Of a DNA stretch of 64,000 bases, positions 35,863 through 47,802 are shown piece by piece. The notes beneath the pieces are model-generated. The model was given only the letters and a program-made list of their open reading frames with translations. It was not told the origin of the DNA and searched no databases. The stretch's first letter is position 1; the number at the start of each line of letters is the position of its first letter. Origin of the DNA: Lathyrus oleraceus (taxonomy: Eukaryota; Streptophyta; Magnoliopsida; Fabales; Fabaceae); assembly GCF_024323335.1 (NCBI RefSeq), contig NC_066579.1:249357575-249421574 (forward strand), given 5' to 3'. A program made the position numbers and the translations under genes.

Positions 35863-38800
35863 TGTAGCGGTAAATTCATGACCATTAAGCTTGGATAAAC
35901 TTAACGTCAATAAAACCAGAGTCGCCACCGCACTTTTATTGTTTCCAAAGGAAAGGGGAAAAGTACGAACAAAACCCAAAGATAATAAGTTTTCAAATCA
36001 AAACTAATAAAATGCCAGAGATTACAAGTAAGGGGGTTGGTTACACAGAGGGAAGGTGTTAACACCCAAAGTGTCCTAGGTACTCCTAGGGAGCCCTTTT
36101 TTATGTGTGTATGTGTTTTTGGTATAAAAGATGTTTGAGAAAAATAGAGTGGGGGGATGAGAAAATAATTCATTGATTATATTTTGTGTTTGACAAGACC
36201 TTCGGACTTGTGCCTACGTACCAACATAAAAATGAGGGATCAAAACCTCGTAGTTCATGGTAACAATTTCAAAATGACTGGATTGCTTTTAACAAAAGTT
36301 TAATTTTAAGAGAGGCACAAAGGTCCTAAAAGAGTTTGAATGAGTGTTGGTTCTTTTTGTCTTTTTTGAAATTTTAAGTCAAGTATAGTTAAGTTCATTT
36401 ACAAGATTGAATTAAGAAAATAAGTTTAAAAATGCAATGGCATAAGGCCAAAGTTTCTAATTTGCAATAAAGTCAAAGTTTAGAATAAGGCATTAGACAC
36501 CAGTTCAAAGTAACACTTGCATCAAGACCATGTAGCACATGAACTCAAGTGGATTCCAATACTTGCATCAGATGAAAGCTCAAACTTGGTTTCACAAAAG
36601 TTGGCATTGGCCAAGTCCTTTTGCATAGGGAATGTTGCCTAATTCTATGTCCAAAGCTCAGATCAAATCCAACAGTCCACATAAACATTTTTAAGGGTTT
36701 TTGTTGTTATTAGGTATTTTAGGGTCCTAAGACCACAACCACAAACAAGGTACACAAACAAATATATACAATCACAATATATAGCTCAAATGAGCAAAGG
36801 GAAAATGACATAAACATAAACAAATTAAATGATATGTAAATGGCAAAATGATAAATGTCTTGAACTCTAAATGACATAAAGGAAATGACTTAAAATTAAA
36901 AGCAAATAAAATAAAGGTTAGTCAAATGTTAGTTGATTAGATGTTAGGATTGTTTTCGCTTTTCAATCGATTAAGTCATTCTTTGGAGAACACTCAACCC
37001 TCTATTCATAAGCATGGATCCTTGAACCAATACATCTTCCAAAGGAAGGAAAAAAGGTCAAGTTTCCATACAATACCATGAAAGGGGGGAGACTTACAAT
37101 CCCACTTACTAGAATGTTATGCCTTTTGGGTCAAAATTTAGCCATATGTTAAGCAATCGTAATTGGACTTATGTAGAAGTCACAACTATCTGAGGTCGGG
37201 TAATAGAAATTTTAATGTTAATGCATATTAGAGATATGGTATAATGAACCACACTCCTAAAACATACAACACTTAAAAATAAAATGACAAAAGGGTGGAC
37301 CTAATCTCATCCATACTTGTATTAGTTTATGAACCAATTAGCCTTAGCATATAGGGATATCATTGGTCAATGGAATGGATGGGATAGAATGGGATTGAAG
37401 ATGAATATGGAAGGGAAATGAGATAAACACAAATTGGTCATGGGAGGAATTTTATCAAATTAAAATCATTCATTCATTTTGGGAGATGAAATGTCCATTT
37501 CATCAATCCCCTAAATCCAATGATTTTAATCCAACAAAAGTTAAACCAACCTTGACCAAGGCCCAAACACAATAGTCAAACTTCACAAGTCATTAAAAAT
37601 GGCTCAACACAATTTATTCACAACTAAACAATTGAAAATCAATTAAAAATGTATTAAATTAAATTAAATTTGATCAAAAACCGAAAATCTCTTCAAAACA
37701 CCAAATAAATGGCCAAGATATTTCTCCTAGGTCAATGAAGGTCAAAGGACGTTGGACAAAAAATTTCATAATTTTTGGAAAGTCAAAAGTGTTTTTAAAT
37801 AATTAAAAATATGCACAAAAACAATTAAATCATGAAAAATATCAATATTGATCCAAAAAATAATTTTAATTCAGAAAATGGAAGAGGAAAATATTTGAAA
37901 ATATTTGGTGAAAGTCCCATATTTTTTTGGATCAATAAAGAAATTAATATGAATTAATGAAAATAAAGCAATAAAAATGAAAAAAAAAATCAGAAATTCA
38001 AAAATACGTGGACCATCTGATCTCCCCCATTAATTGAGGTGGCAAATCAAATGGTCTAAAACGCGCGTTCCATTTGGTCTTGAGTCAAATGTTCCACACG
38101 CGTGGTAATCACAATGGACGCGTGAGATTAGATCCTTGGACTCAGATCAGATGGCCTGGATTGATCCAGCGCACCACCGGAGCCCTAGCTCCGGTCATCT
38201 TCTCTGGTGAGGGCCACCAGACTGGTCCAACCAAAACTCAAAGAAAAATGGAAAATGAGTACACTATTTTGAAGGAAAAATGCTCAGGAGCTCGAATCTG
38301 GCCTCAATTTTGTCCAATTCCAAGTATATAAAAAAGATACAGGGATTTGAATTTTGAGGATCATGAACTGAGTTGCTTTGATTTGACCTCAAAGCAACTC
38401 AATCTTGTTGTCTACATTGGTAAGACTTCAGACAACCAAAAGTTAACAAGATTAGTGGAGAATTGAGTGAGAATCGAAGAGATAAAAATTCTAAAAATTC
38501 ACCTTCAATGGAGCTTCAGATTCGCACGATCTTGCTTTCAGTTATGCTTGGCCTTGCTTTAGATGATTGATGGAATGGAAATGGATCATGGAGAGGGATG
38601 GACTCTTGGAGTTTCAATCTCAAAACAGTTGGAGATTTGAAACTCGATTTTCAAAGAAAATCTTCAAGCTTATCCTTTAATGGTGAGGGTTAGGGGTTGC
38701 TGAATCAAAGCTTCGGCATGAGGTCCTTATTTCTAAGCAAGAGAGGTCTTATTTATAGGCAATGAGATTGATAATTGCACACTTCCATTTTTGGCAAAAG

Positions 38801-40269
38801 TTTGAAATTCTCTCTTGCATGCTTGCATGGGCGTGTGATAGGCCCATCAAGTGATGCACTTAGGTCCAAAATTGAGTGTAAGCCATGCTGAAATCATGTT
38901 GTCAAGCCATGCATGCGTGTATGAAAAGTGGAACTTGAAATCATCCAAATGGTCTTTCAACTTTAACCCATGCGCAAGTACCTCATACTTTGTCCTAACG
39001 AGATGACTTTGGACTTTTGGAAAGGTTAGATCAAGAGGAACAACTTTCATGTTGAACACTTTTTCATTTGAAGCTTGGATCATGATGAATTTTGAGGTGG
39101 AAGTTTGGAAAATCAAACATATAAAAAACAATTCTAAGTACCAAGCCATATGTTCACTTCTTCCACCTTGAATAACTTTTTTTATGGACTTCAAATAAGA
39201 AAAGTTCTTGTATCAAAGTTGTAGCTCTTACAAATTCCCACAATTTGATCACAAATTTGACCTCATTCGTATTTATAATGAAGGAGTTATGCATTTTAGA
39301 AGTTGAGGAAAATCACTTGTTCAATGGTATTTGGCTAAAATGACCTATAATGTTTCCTCTTGACACATGCATTTGCAAGTTGAATTTGAACTTCCCCCAA
39401 ACATCAAAGTTGAAGTAGACATCTTGAATTGGATCATGCAATTTGAATATCTTTCATATCATAAATATTGAGCAAGTTATGGTCTTGGGAAGTTGACCTC
39501 CAAACTAGGGTTTAGACAAAATGACCTATAATCTTTCACCATACAAAATGACTTTACAAGCAAAACTAGCTCTTGACCTCAGGATGAAATTTGTTATAAT
39601 GTCATTTAGAGTAACTTTGATCTTGGAATCATTTTCAATGACAAAAGTTGTAGGAGATAGGGTCTAGGGAACCCCAATTTTGACCAATTGACTTTCTCTG
39701 GTCAACCACCATGAACCAACTTGCTAGCTTGATATTATTTTGACTTTTGGGACTCATGGAGGACCATATATGCATAAGATGATGTGATGTGAAGTATACC
39801 TTGAAATATTTAATCAATTGGTGAAGAAACTCGTTGAAGAAGTTACACAAGATACCCAGATGGATTAGGGTTTCCAAGGCAAACAAACTTCAAACTCTTG
39901 GTAATTTCTTGATCAAAATGACATGTGAAGATCATTGGGATCCATATATGATACTTAGAGCCAATGTGGACCAATTCTTGATTGAGCTCCTTGCAATGAG
40001 GGTCTTAAACCCTAGATATGAGCTTGATAGATCATAGGTGAGCATACACACTACCTACAAAAGAGTTAAACTATACAATGATATATTTTTGGTATTTTGG
40101 TTAGTAAATGATAAAAACAAAGTATGAAACAACCAAATTGTGTTTGGTGATCTCTCCTAATTCAAACCCAATGAATGAGGGGTAAGGAGGATGCCAAGGT
40201 GTGATCCCAATGCTAATGCATATGATGAGATGAAATGAGGGATCTTAGGGTCAAAATTGGGGTCCTACA
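35863..40269 (-). mobile_element. 5' LTR of element B (4407 bp)
   Basis: It mirrors 19117-23841, with the same TGTAGCGG and GGTCCTACA ends on the plus strand. It lacks about 320 bp after GTCAAAGTTTAGAA (36484), joining directly to TAAGGCATTAGACAC. A putative TATA lies at about 38750-38758 (minus) and an internal TGGCGACTC at 35919-35927 (complement). It should have driven transcription toward lower coordinates. Confidence 0.93.
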
Positions 40270-40274
40270 GTGAG
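40270..40274. repeat. Target-site duplication GTGAG of element B, right copy
   Basis: Identical to 19112-19116 and adjacent to the CA end of the right LTR on the plus strand. Confidence 0.92.
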
Positions 40275-40276
40275 CA

Positions 40277-42647
40277 TGTTATCATACCCCAAAATCCACC
40301 CCACCTCTCACAAATTTCATCTAGGTCACTAACCCTAACCATTTGCATATCTTCATATCATTCATATCATCTGCACAACCAGGTTCAATACAAGAGGGCA
40401 AGCATCGTGGATTGTAAGCTTTGTGCTTGCACCTAGTGGAAACTAGGGTTTCTCTACAACTAAAGGTGGCTCAACAATCAAACCCTAATCTGGGGGTATC
40501 TCTTGAGGCTTATGTATGTGCTTGACATTGGTGATTTAACAGTGGGTTTTTGATGAAGCAAAACCCTAATTTAGGATCCTCACCTAATCATGGCTTCATA
40601 AACCCTAATTTATTTCCCATGCCTTTGTGTGGCCTTCTAACCCTAATTCCATCAGATGCTCCTTCCTACCATTGGTTCTTGATTCTCTTGCTTGGTTAAG
40701 GGTTCATTCAATAATATTTAGGGAATGGCCATTCATGTTTCTTTCTTGGTTTTGATCCTGTTAATTTCATTCTCACACGTGTTCACCTTGTGTTTGCCAA
40801 TGACCATTAATTCTAGTCTAAGTTCTTAGTCCCATCATCTTCATCAGCTTTTATCCATGGTCTTTCATTTGGGTCATCTCTTCATACCGAGTGTCTAGTT
40901 CATAGCTTGCCTATGCCCATTTCATTTTGCCATTTCAAGTGCATGGTTCATTCTTGGTTTGTGCACTTTGCATCCATTGGTCATGGTTCATTCCCAATTG
41001 GTTAATTCAAGTCATGGTTGTGTTCATTCATTCAACATCAAATTCATTCATACAAAAAACCAAAGTTCCATCATTATAAGTCATAAGAGGTCCATTACAT
41101 GAAAAAATATATCAAAAAATTATGTGTTTACTAAATGTTGACTTTGGTCAACAGTTGACTTTTTGGTCAACTTTGACCAAAATCAACCTAATCCCTCTTT
41201 TTCCACCAAAAAATCCTAAACCTTTTTTAAACTGGTCCTTGATCTCAGGGTTTTCCTTTTGTTCATTTTAAACCAACTGTGGCAAATACAAAAACATACA
41301 TTTCCAAAACATGAAAAATCCAAACTACATCCATTCCATAAACCAAGTTACAACCATTCTTATTTCTTTACGATCACAAATCATACAATTTCAAAGTTAC
41401 AATACAAATTCCAATTGTGCTACATTTCCACAAATCCATTATCCAACCATTTTATCTTTTCAATACAATTCAAACCATTCAAAAAGAAATGAAATTACAC
41501 TGATTTCGTAGCATCTAATCCCTTTCCATACATTTCCAAACATAAATCAAACCATCATTCAATTTCCAAATTTCAAAATACATTCATATTTCCATTATAT
41601 CAATTACATTCATTCAAATTTCAAACCAAATTCAAATTACAGTGCACTTTCAATCCAAATTACAAGATTACAAAAACTTTGGCCATCCAATTTCACATGG
41701 CTCAACCATGACTCGAAGCTCAATCCCATAGCCTTGGTCCAAACAATGGCAACCCATATAACCTGCATAAATGAAACACCAAAATTCAGAACCATAACAA
41801 GCATTGCTTTAACATTCTCCATAGCATAATTCATGTTCTCAACTGACAGTCCGCATTACATGAAGCTAATTGCATCAATTTCTAACAGCATAATTCCATT
41901 AACAGTCAATAACAGAGTTCTGAAACCACAACAAACCTCTAACCGAATTTCAACAAACTCGGTTCATCAAACTTCTCCTAAAACAATTCTAAAAGAATTC
42001 AATGAGCTTTCTCTAACCTATTGAACCTCTTAACCTCCCTGCAGAAACCAGAACTGAACCACTACCTAACTGAATAACAGAAATAACTGAATAAAAACCC
42101 TGCAGAACTGAACTCCTCCCTCTACACCCTTTGAACTGAATTGGCAACTGCTAACAATGACCTCACCCTTATAACTGAATCACCCTGCTAACACAACCCC
42201 TGGAACCTGCTTCAAAAACTTCTTAATCATTCAACCTGCAAACTCCAAAGAACCCTCACAAAACCAACTCAACAAAACTCCCTCAAGAGCCCCTTTAACA
42301 GGACCTTTATAAAGACCACCCTCTCAACTTCAATTTTTGAACTTCTTCGATCCCTCCACATAATAACTCCAATTTTTATGAACTCTCCATAACACTCACA
42401 ACCTCTTCAGTCAAAACAGATTTCCAAGCTCTTCAACCAACCCTCAACTAACTCCTCTAATCATCTTTCAATCATCCTCTCAACCCCATAAAAACTCCCA
42501 TTACCTCACATCCTCACCCTCAACTGATAAACCGATAACCTAACCTCCTTCAACCTCTAACAAACTCTCTAACTAACCTAACCTCCATAACAGAACACCT
42601 TTAGCTTCACCCTCAACTTTTCAACACCCTACAATCACCTTCAATCT
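40277..42647 (+). mobile_element. Sequence C, left half: start of a long Ogre-like LTR
   Basis: It begins TGTTATCATACCCCAAAATCC, close to the start of the solo LTR at 8256 (TGTAATACCCCAAAATTT). It continues without coding potential to 42647, where element D is inserted. With the right half it would be an LTR of about 5.7 kb, the size seen in Ogre families. No internal coding region belongs to it. I could not find a matching target duplication at the far end, so the outline is provisional. Confidence 0.5.
42643..42647. repeat. Target-site duplication CAATC of element D, left copy
   Basis: Directly precedes the left LTR of D and recurs at 56629-56633. Confidence 0.94.
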
Positions 42648-43496
42648 GTTCGCTGTGAATTTTGGCGAACAACCTCTGGTTTACCAAAACTTGTAGAATT
42701 GGGTTACTTGCAGGATCAACCACACAAATCCTAGGACATGTGCAGATCTAGATGGTCTTGAGGATGTCTAGAATCACTTTCATGTATTTCATTTTTGTTC
42801 TCTAAGTGTTTTACGTCGAAATATGTTGACTAAAACGTTAAGTTGATGTAAATTTAACAAGATAAAGTAAATGGCGGAAAATAACTGATGAAATGTAAAG
42901 TGTCGAAAAGTAGAAAGTACAGAAAGATAAATGACTGGAAAACATAAAAGAGATTTGTAAAGAACTTTAAACTTTATAAAATAAACTTTGAAGGAATTGG
43001 TGTTTGTTTACACATACATTTTCCAAATATGACTCTTTTCTCTCACACGGGTACTTTGAGTGTTTTCAGGAATTTTGTATAAGTAATTTTTCACACCTTT
43101 TTCTGATAACAACTACCCTATTTATATACAAATAACATAACTGTCACTAACGGTTAAATCCTAAAACTGTGACGAACGACTTTCATCTTTTCGCCAGATG
43201 CTTCCACGCGTCTTCTGTCAAACGTTACAACTTTTTAAATTCAAATTTACACTTTAAGTCGAAACGACGTCTTCCTTTAGGATTTTTTTGTCGAATTATC
43301 AAGATACTGCAATGTCTTCCATGTCTTGTCAAAGTACTTTTCTAGCTGCACATATCATGTCGAAATATCAAAGCTTCCATTTTTGTCGAAATGTCGAGCC
43401 ACACTTATCAACCGAATCGTTTTATCCCATGTCATCATTTGTCGAAACAGTCATTTTGTACACCAAATCTCATGGCGTCGAAAACGCACGTATACA
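42648..43496 (-). mobile_element. 3' LTR of element D (849 bp)
   Basis: On the plus strand it runs from TGTTCGCTGTGAATTT to CGCACGTATACA. It nearly equals 55779-56628. GTCGAA occurs repeatedly. A TATA-type TATATAAATA lies on the minus strand (43119-43128). Confidence 0.95.
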
Positions 43497-43510
43497 AATT
43501 GCCCCCCAGC
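43497..43510 (-). other. Polypurine tract of element D
   Basis: Minus strand GCTGGGGGGCAATT directly abuts the 3' LTR start TGTATACGTG. A G-run just before the LTR is the usual primer for plus-strand DNA synthesis. Confidence 0.8.
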
Positions 43511-43804
43511 AAAGACGTTTCGACTGTTGTTCTGGAGAAACAGTCATTTGTTGTCAACCAGTGTTTTGATGCCATGTCATTTTAATCTTCATTAAATGCA
43601 AGTCTGATAATCTCAATTCCCAATGCAGGTTCATCATTACACTTTTTCCACAATGTCACGTCTAACCCACGTTCACAGCCTACTTCCATCATTTCCTCAC
43701 ATCATGGTCTCTTTTCAACTTCCACCTCTTTATCATTCCCATCAGAAATGGCCACGTGTCCCACTAACACCATTACCATCTAAAACGTTTCAACATCTTC
43801 TTCC

Positions 43805-43812
43805 TATAAATA
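43805..43812 (+). promoter_or_regulatory. TATA box of the antisense gene in element D
   Basis: TATAAATA lies 116 bp upstream of the start codon at 43921, in a CT-rich leader (TTTCCTTTCCTC...TTTCTCAAACTTTTC) of the kind seen in plant 5' UTRs. It is downstream of the polypurine tract, so it belongs to the internal region and not to the LTR. Confidence 0.65.
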
Positions 43813-43920
43813 CCCATAAACCTTTTCTTTAAACCCTTTTCCGTTTCAGATTTCCTTTCCTCATACCCATTTCTCAAACTTTTCACATTTTCTGAGAAAT
43901 CTTCTTAAGTTCTTCTAGCA

Positions 43921-46900
43921 ATGGCGCCTCAAAAACCCTCAAGCAGTAAACATTCCAAGAAGAAACAAGACTCAACTTTTCCTCCTGTGCATGATTTAAA
44001 AGGGCCAATGACCATTGGGAATCAACAGTATGTTCCGGAACCTCCAAATGAGAAAGAAAAAGACTGCATCTATAAATCTCAGGTACTAATCCCTGTTCTT
44101 ATTTCTGGAAATTATCACGCTATGTTAGGTCCCCTTCCAAATCCAGAGGTTAAACCAGAGCGTTTAAGAGAATTTTTTCCATCTTACTTTCACACAAAAC
44201 CCATAGGCGCTGGAAGAAAACCTCAGCCTAAAGAGAAAGTTGTAGAACAAAAAGATGCATCGAGTTCGACGGATATTGGAGAGTTGGACTTAGCCTATTT
44301 GAATTATCCCAGGATATTTAGAACTTGCCCATGGTCGAAAGATCCTTCTGATTACGTATCTTGGTTAGATAAAATCGAAAAAGTTAAAGGGCCTTTTTGG
44401 AAAGAGGTAGGCATTTTCGACCTTATCCAGTTGTCGAGAGTAGGACCCAATATTTGTCCAAATATGCTTTTGGCTTCTCTCTACTTTTGGGATAGTACTT
44501 ACAACACCTTTCACCTTCCTTGTGGGATGGTTACGCCTACCCTTTTCGACGCAGCAGCCATTGTTGGTCTTCATCCCAATGGTATAGATTTCGACCCTAC
44601 TGTCTTAAATGAAGATACCATTGCTTTCGAGACTAGCCTTGCACCCTACTCCTTATTCATGTCCTATTATCACGATAAGAGTACTGCTGAAGTTTTAGAT
44701 GTCGAACATATAGCTTTTCTAACACTGTGGCTATCCAAATATGTGTTTTGTTCTCGCTCTCTTCAAGTTGCCAAGAGATTTATCACCATAGCCAATCAGC
44801 TTCATGCAGGCACGAAACTATGCTTGAGCGAAATGATTCTGGCGAACCTTTATGAATCTCTGAGTGAGAGCGTACATTTTTTAAAAAACACCAAAACCCA
44901 AGGGAAGATCAACTTATCAGGACCTTTCTGGCTCTTGCAATTATGGCTCAATGCCACGTTTGAAGCTAATCTTCCTGTAGCACCAGAAATAGATGAAGAA
45001 GAAGTACAAAATAGGACTGTCGAATGGCCAAGATTAGTGCTAATAACGCCAACTGATGAAGGAATCAGCCTTCGACAAGCTTTTAAAAGCTATGTTATGA
45101 TGTTTGCTAAAAGTCATCAATTTACTTCGACCATGGCACCTTTTGCTGATAGAAAAATCGGACCTAAGTGGTTTACCCAACAACTGCCCTTGGAGATGCA
45201 AAAGGACGAAAATACATTTCTGAATGTTTGGGAATCGTTCTTAACCCCTAGGCTCCCTTTTTCTTATCGTAACACCACTAAAAACCAAATTGCTTTGATA
45301 GTTTATCAACCCAACCTTGTTTCTAGACAGTTTGGTCTGATCCAAATCAAACCTCAACCTATATTCCCCAAAAAGGGGTCCATCATCTTTTATAACTCCC
45401 TTCACACTGAAGACGAAGGCAAAGAGCTGTCGAAGAAACTAGCTGATGATTCTCTCGACATTCGACCAGTTATTTTTCGACCATCATTCCTATGCACTCC
45501 TGAGTTTGATGAATGGTGGAAGGATTATTATTCCAACAAATTTTTCGACGTAGCTGCTTTTGCTACACATTTGACAAATGCTTTCGCTTTTGTGCAGGAT
45601 CGGACCAAAAAAGGTATTCAACGACATATTAAGGAAATACAGAAATTTCAAAAATATTTTGAAACTGCGTATAGACCTGATGATCTTAGTCGAACCATAT
45701 GCGAAGCAGCGGCTGAATTAAAACGCAAATTGACAGAGAAGTTTAAAAAACTGTCATTGCCTTCCAATCTTTCACCAGAGGCGCGCTATGACCTGGCTTT
45801 CAGTTGTCATCCACCAAAGTTTCCTCCTTTGCCAACTGCTGACTTTGGGGTGGCGTTTGGTTTTCCACTTCCAGACTGGTTCCTTTGTGGGGATTTTATG
45901 AAAATTCTTCGTCAAAAGTATCAAAAACCTGCTGAGCGTGTGGTTCCGACTAAGTATCATCTGGGCGAATATCCAAGACACCTTCATATTGGAATAGAAC
46001 ACGTTCGCGTGGAAGATCCCATTCTTGAAGGTGTTTACAGAAAAACATGATTTTTCCTTCTGTTATTCTAACTGTCTTATCATGTCTCTCTTATATTTGT
46101 TTCTGAATTTTCTTTCATTCCTTAGCCGTGAAGATCCCTGCTAAGAAAGTTGTTGTCGAAGCGCCGCCCAGTACTGCTAAGAAGCCTTCGACAAAGGTAC
46201 AAAACTTCTCTTCTTATCATTCATCTTCCCTTTTTCAAAACTAACTGGCTTTGGCCTGCATGACTAGGTAAGTCGAAAACCCCCAACAATCCAAAAGAGA
46301 AAGAGTGAAGAGGAGAAAGAAGAGGCTAAAGTCCCCAGTGAAGAGTCTGGTGACGAATCTCCAGAGTTAATCCCTCCCCCTCAGAAGAAGAAGAAACTCA
46401 CGAAGGTCTCTTCCCAAAGATCTATCATTAAATCAACTAGGAAGGATTCTGCCAGTACTCCCCCTGCTAAACATCAGTCGAAAGATACAGAGAGTGGGAA
46501 ATCCAGCTTTAATACTAAGATTCCTGAGGTAATTTTTTTTTTTTGACAGCATATGTTCACCTTTCCTACATCTTTTCTTCTAAATCTTAGAATTTATTTT
46601 TAGGAACAAGTGGTTGTCGAAAGAACACCTGAGAAAATTCTGGAGGAAACAGCCCCAGAGGAAGATATCCCCACAAGTGACCACGATATGCAAACCGTAG
46701 GAGAATTCGACACTACAGTGGGTGAAGCTTCTGAAGATGAATCTCCTCCTCATCCAGGATTACATGTTGCACCTCAGGGTGATGATATTGAAATGGAGGT
46801 TGTGGTCGAAGATGATCCTGAAGATGGAGCTGCCAGAGATGGGGACAACCAGTCGAAACGAACAGAGGTTGAGCATACTTCGACAAGAAACACTCCACCT

Positions 46901-47701
46901 GCTCCTGACCGAGCCCAAGGGAGTGGCAAATCAACTGGTTCGACCAGTTTCTCTCGCGAGGAGCTTGAAAATCTCAAAGTGCAAAGACCTTTGGAGTATC
47001 TGAAAGCCATGCTTAGCACCCGTTTTAATTTTCAGGATTCTTCGCAGAGTAGTTCGACCACTTCTGGGGCAACTTCTGAAGCACCATCACTTGGCAACCT
47101 CCTGACCAAAATCAAAACGAAAATCCTTGATGTCGATTTGTTTAAAGTCTTGGAAGAAAATTCCCTTGCTCAAATTGGTCTTAAGAAAATTTTGAAGCAA
47201 GTGAATGTCCTGGAAGCTTCTGCTGAGATTGGAAGTTTTGTGATGGAGCTGATGACTCTCATTGACTTGGCCACTGCAGATCTCCATCGTCAAAGGGATC
47301 TTACCAATCAAATCTCCTCCAAGTCTGAAACTCAAACTGCTGAATGGGATGCTGTTTCGACTTCGACCGACAAAGTTTCAAAATTGCAAAAGCTCTCCGA
47401 AACGTATGTCGAAGAAGTTGCTGCTTGCAATGACAATATTCAAAAATGGAAAACACAGATAGCAGCACTTCAAGAAAAGATCTCTCAAGAGGAGAAACGT
47501 AAGGCATCCATTCAGCAACCCAAGCAGAGCGAGATTGACGAAGAATTGAGGGCGGGTATTCGACATGCAGAGAAAGCCCATCAACTTAGTCGGGAGATTG
47601 AGACTCTCTCTACTCACAAAAGTCTTTGTGATCATCGACTCCAACTCCAGAGGCAGAAGTTCGCCACTTTGAAGGATACTTTTGCCAATTTTAATTTTTA
47701 G
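43921..47701 (+). CDS. Antisense four-exon gene in element D; plant-mobile-domain-like protein with coiled-coil C-terminus
   Basis: Proposed exons: 43921-46030, 46126-46196, 46268-46528 and 46604-47701. Junctions are AAG|GTGTTT...CCTTAG|CC, AAG|GTACAA...GACTAG|GT and GAG|GTAATT...TTTTAG|GA. Phases agree (1, 0, 0) and the spliced frame is open for about 1179 residues. Residues 130-360 resemble the plant mobile domain (aminotransferase-like, PF10536 type): FHLPCGMVTPTLFDAAAIVGLHP, then FLTLWLSKYVF, then GPFWLLQLWLNATF. Exons 2-3 encode a Lys/Glu/Pro/Ser-rich linker with KKKK clusters. Exon 4 is acidic, then forms a long coiled coil (about residues 1020-1170). Function unknown; the host domain family is linked to transposon silencing and nuclear roles. 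The start is the first ATG after the TATA box. Without splicing exon 1 ends at a stop at 46050. Confidence 0.82.
46031..46603 (+). other. Three short introns of the antisense gene
   Basis: Intron 1 is 46031-46125 (95 bp), intron 2 is 46197-46267 (71 bp) and intron 3 is 46529-46603 (75 bp). All are T-rich with GT...AG ends and lengths normal for plants. The exons between them (71 and 261 bp) keep the frame only when all three are removed. Confidence 0.75.
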
Positions 47702-47802
47702 TCGAATTTATTTAGCAACTCTCAGCCCTTTGAGGCTTTCTTTGTAATAACTTTTGAATGCCATTTTTATTTGGCCCATCTTATCACACTTATGTTTTGC
47801 AC
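47702..47802. other. Convergent 3' ends of the antisense gene and pol
   Basis: Only 101 bp separate the plus-strand stop (47699-47701) from the minus-strand pol stop (47803-47805). The interval is T-rich on the plus strand (TTTGTAATAACTTTTGAATG). The two transcripts must overlap at their 3' ends or terminate within this stretch. Confidence 0.7.

Larger units (their letters stand above)
19117..40269 (-). mobile_element. Element B: complete but decayed Ogre retrotransposon (21.2 kb)
   Basis: Two LTRs in the same orientation (19117-23841 and 35863-40269) enclose, read on the minus strand, a primer site, ORF1, gag-protease, intron, RT/RNase H/second RNase H, integrase and a non-coding 3' part. 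GTGAG flanks both ends, so this is one complete insertion. In the first 235 bp that I aligned by eye the LTRs differ at about 14 positions, roughly 6%, pointing to an insertion some millions of years old. All reading frames carry stops, and several frameshifts are visible. Confidence 0.95.

Noticed and set aside
43921..47701. The antisense ORFs as a normal host gene that element D merely surrounds
   Set aside because: The whole interval lies between the polypurine tract and integrase, inside two matching LTRs with one target duplication, so it entered together with the element.
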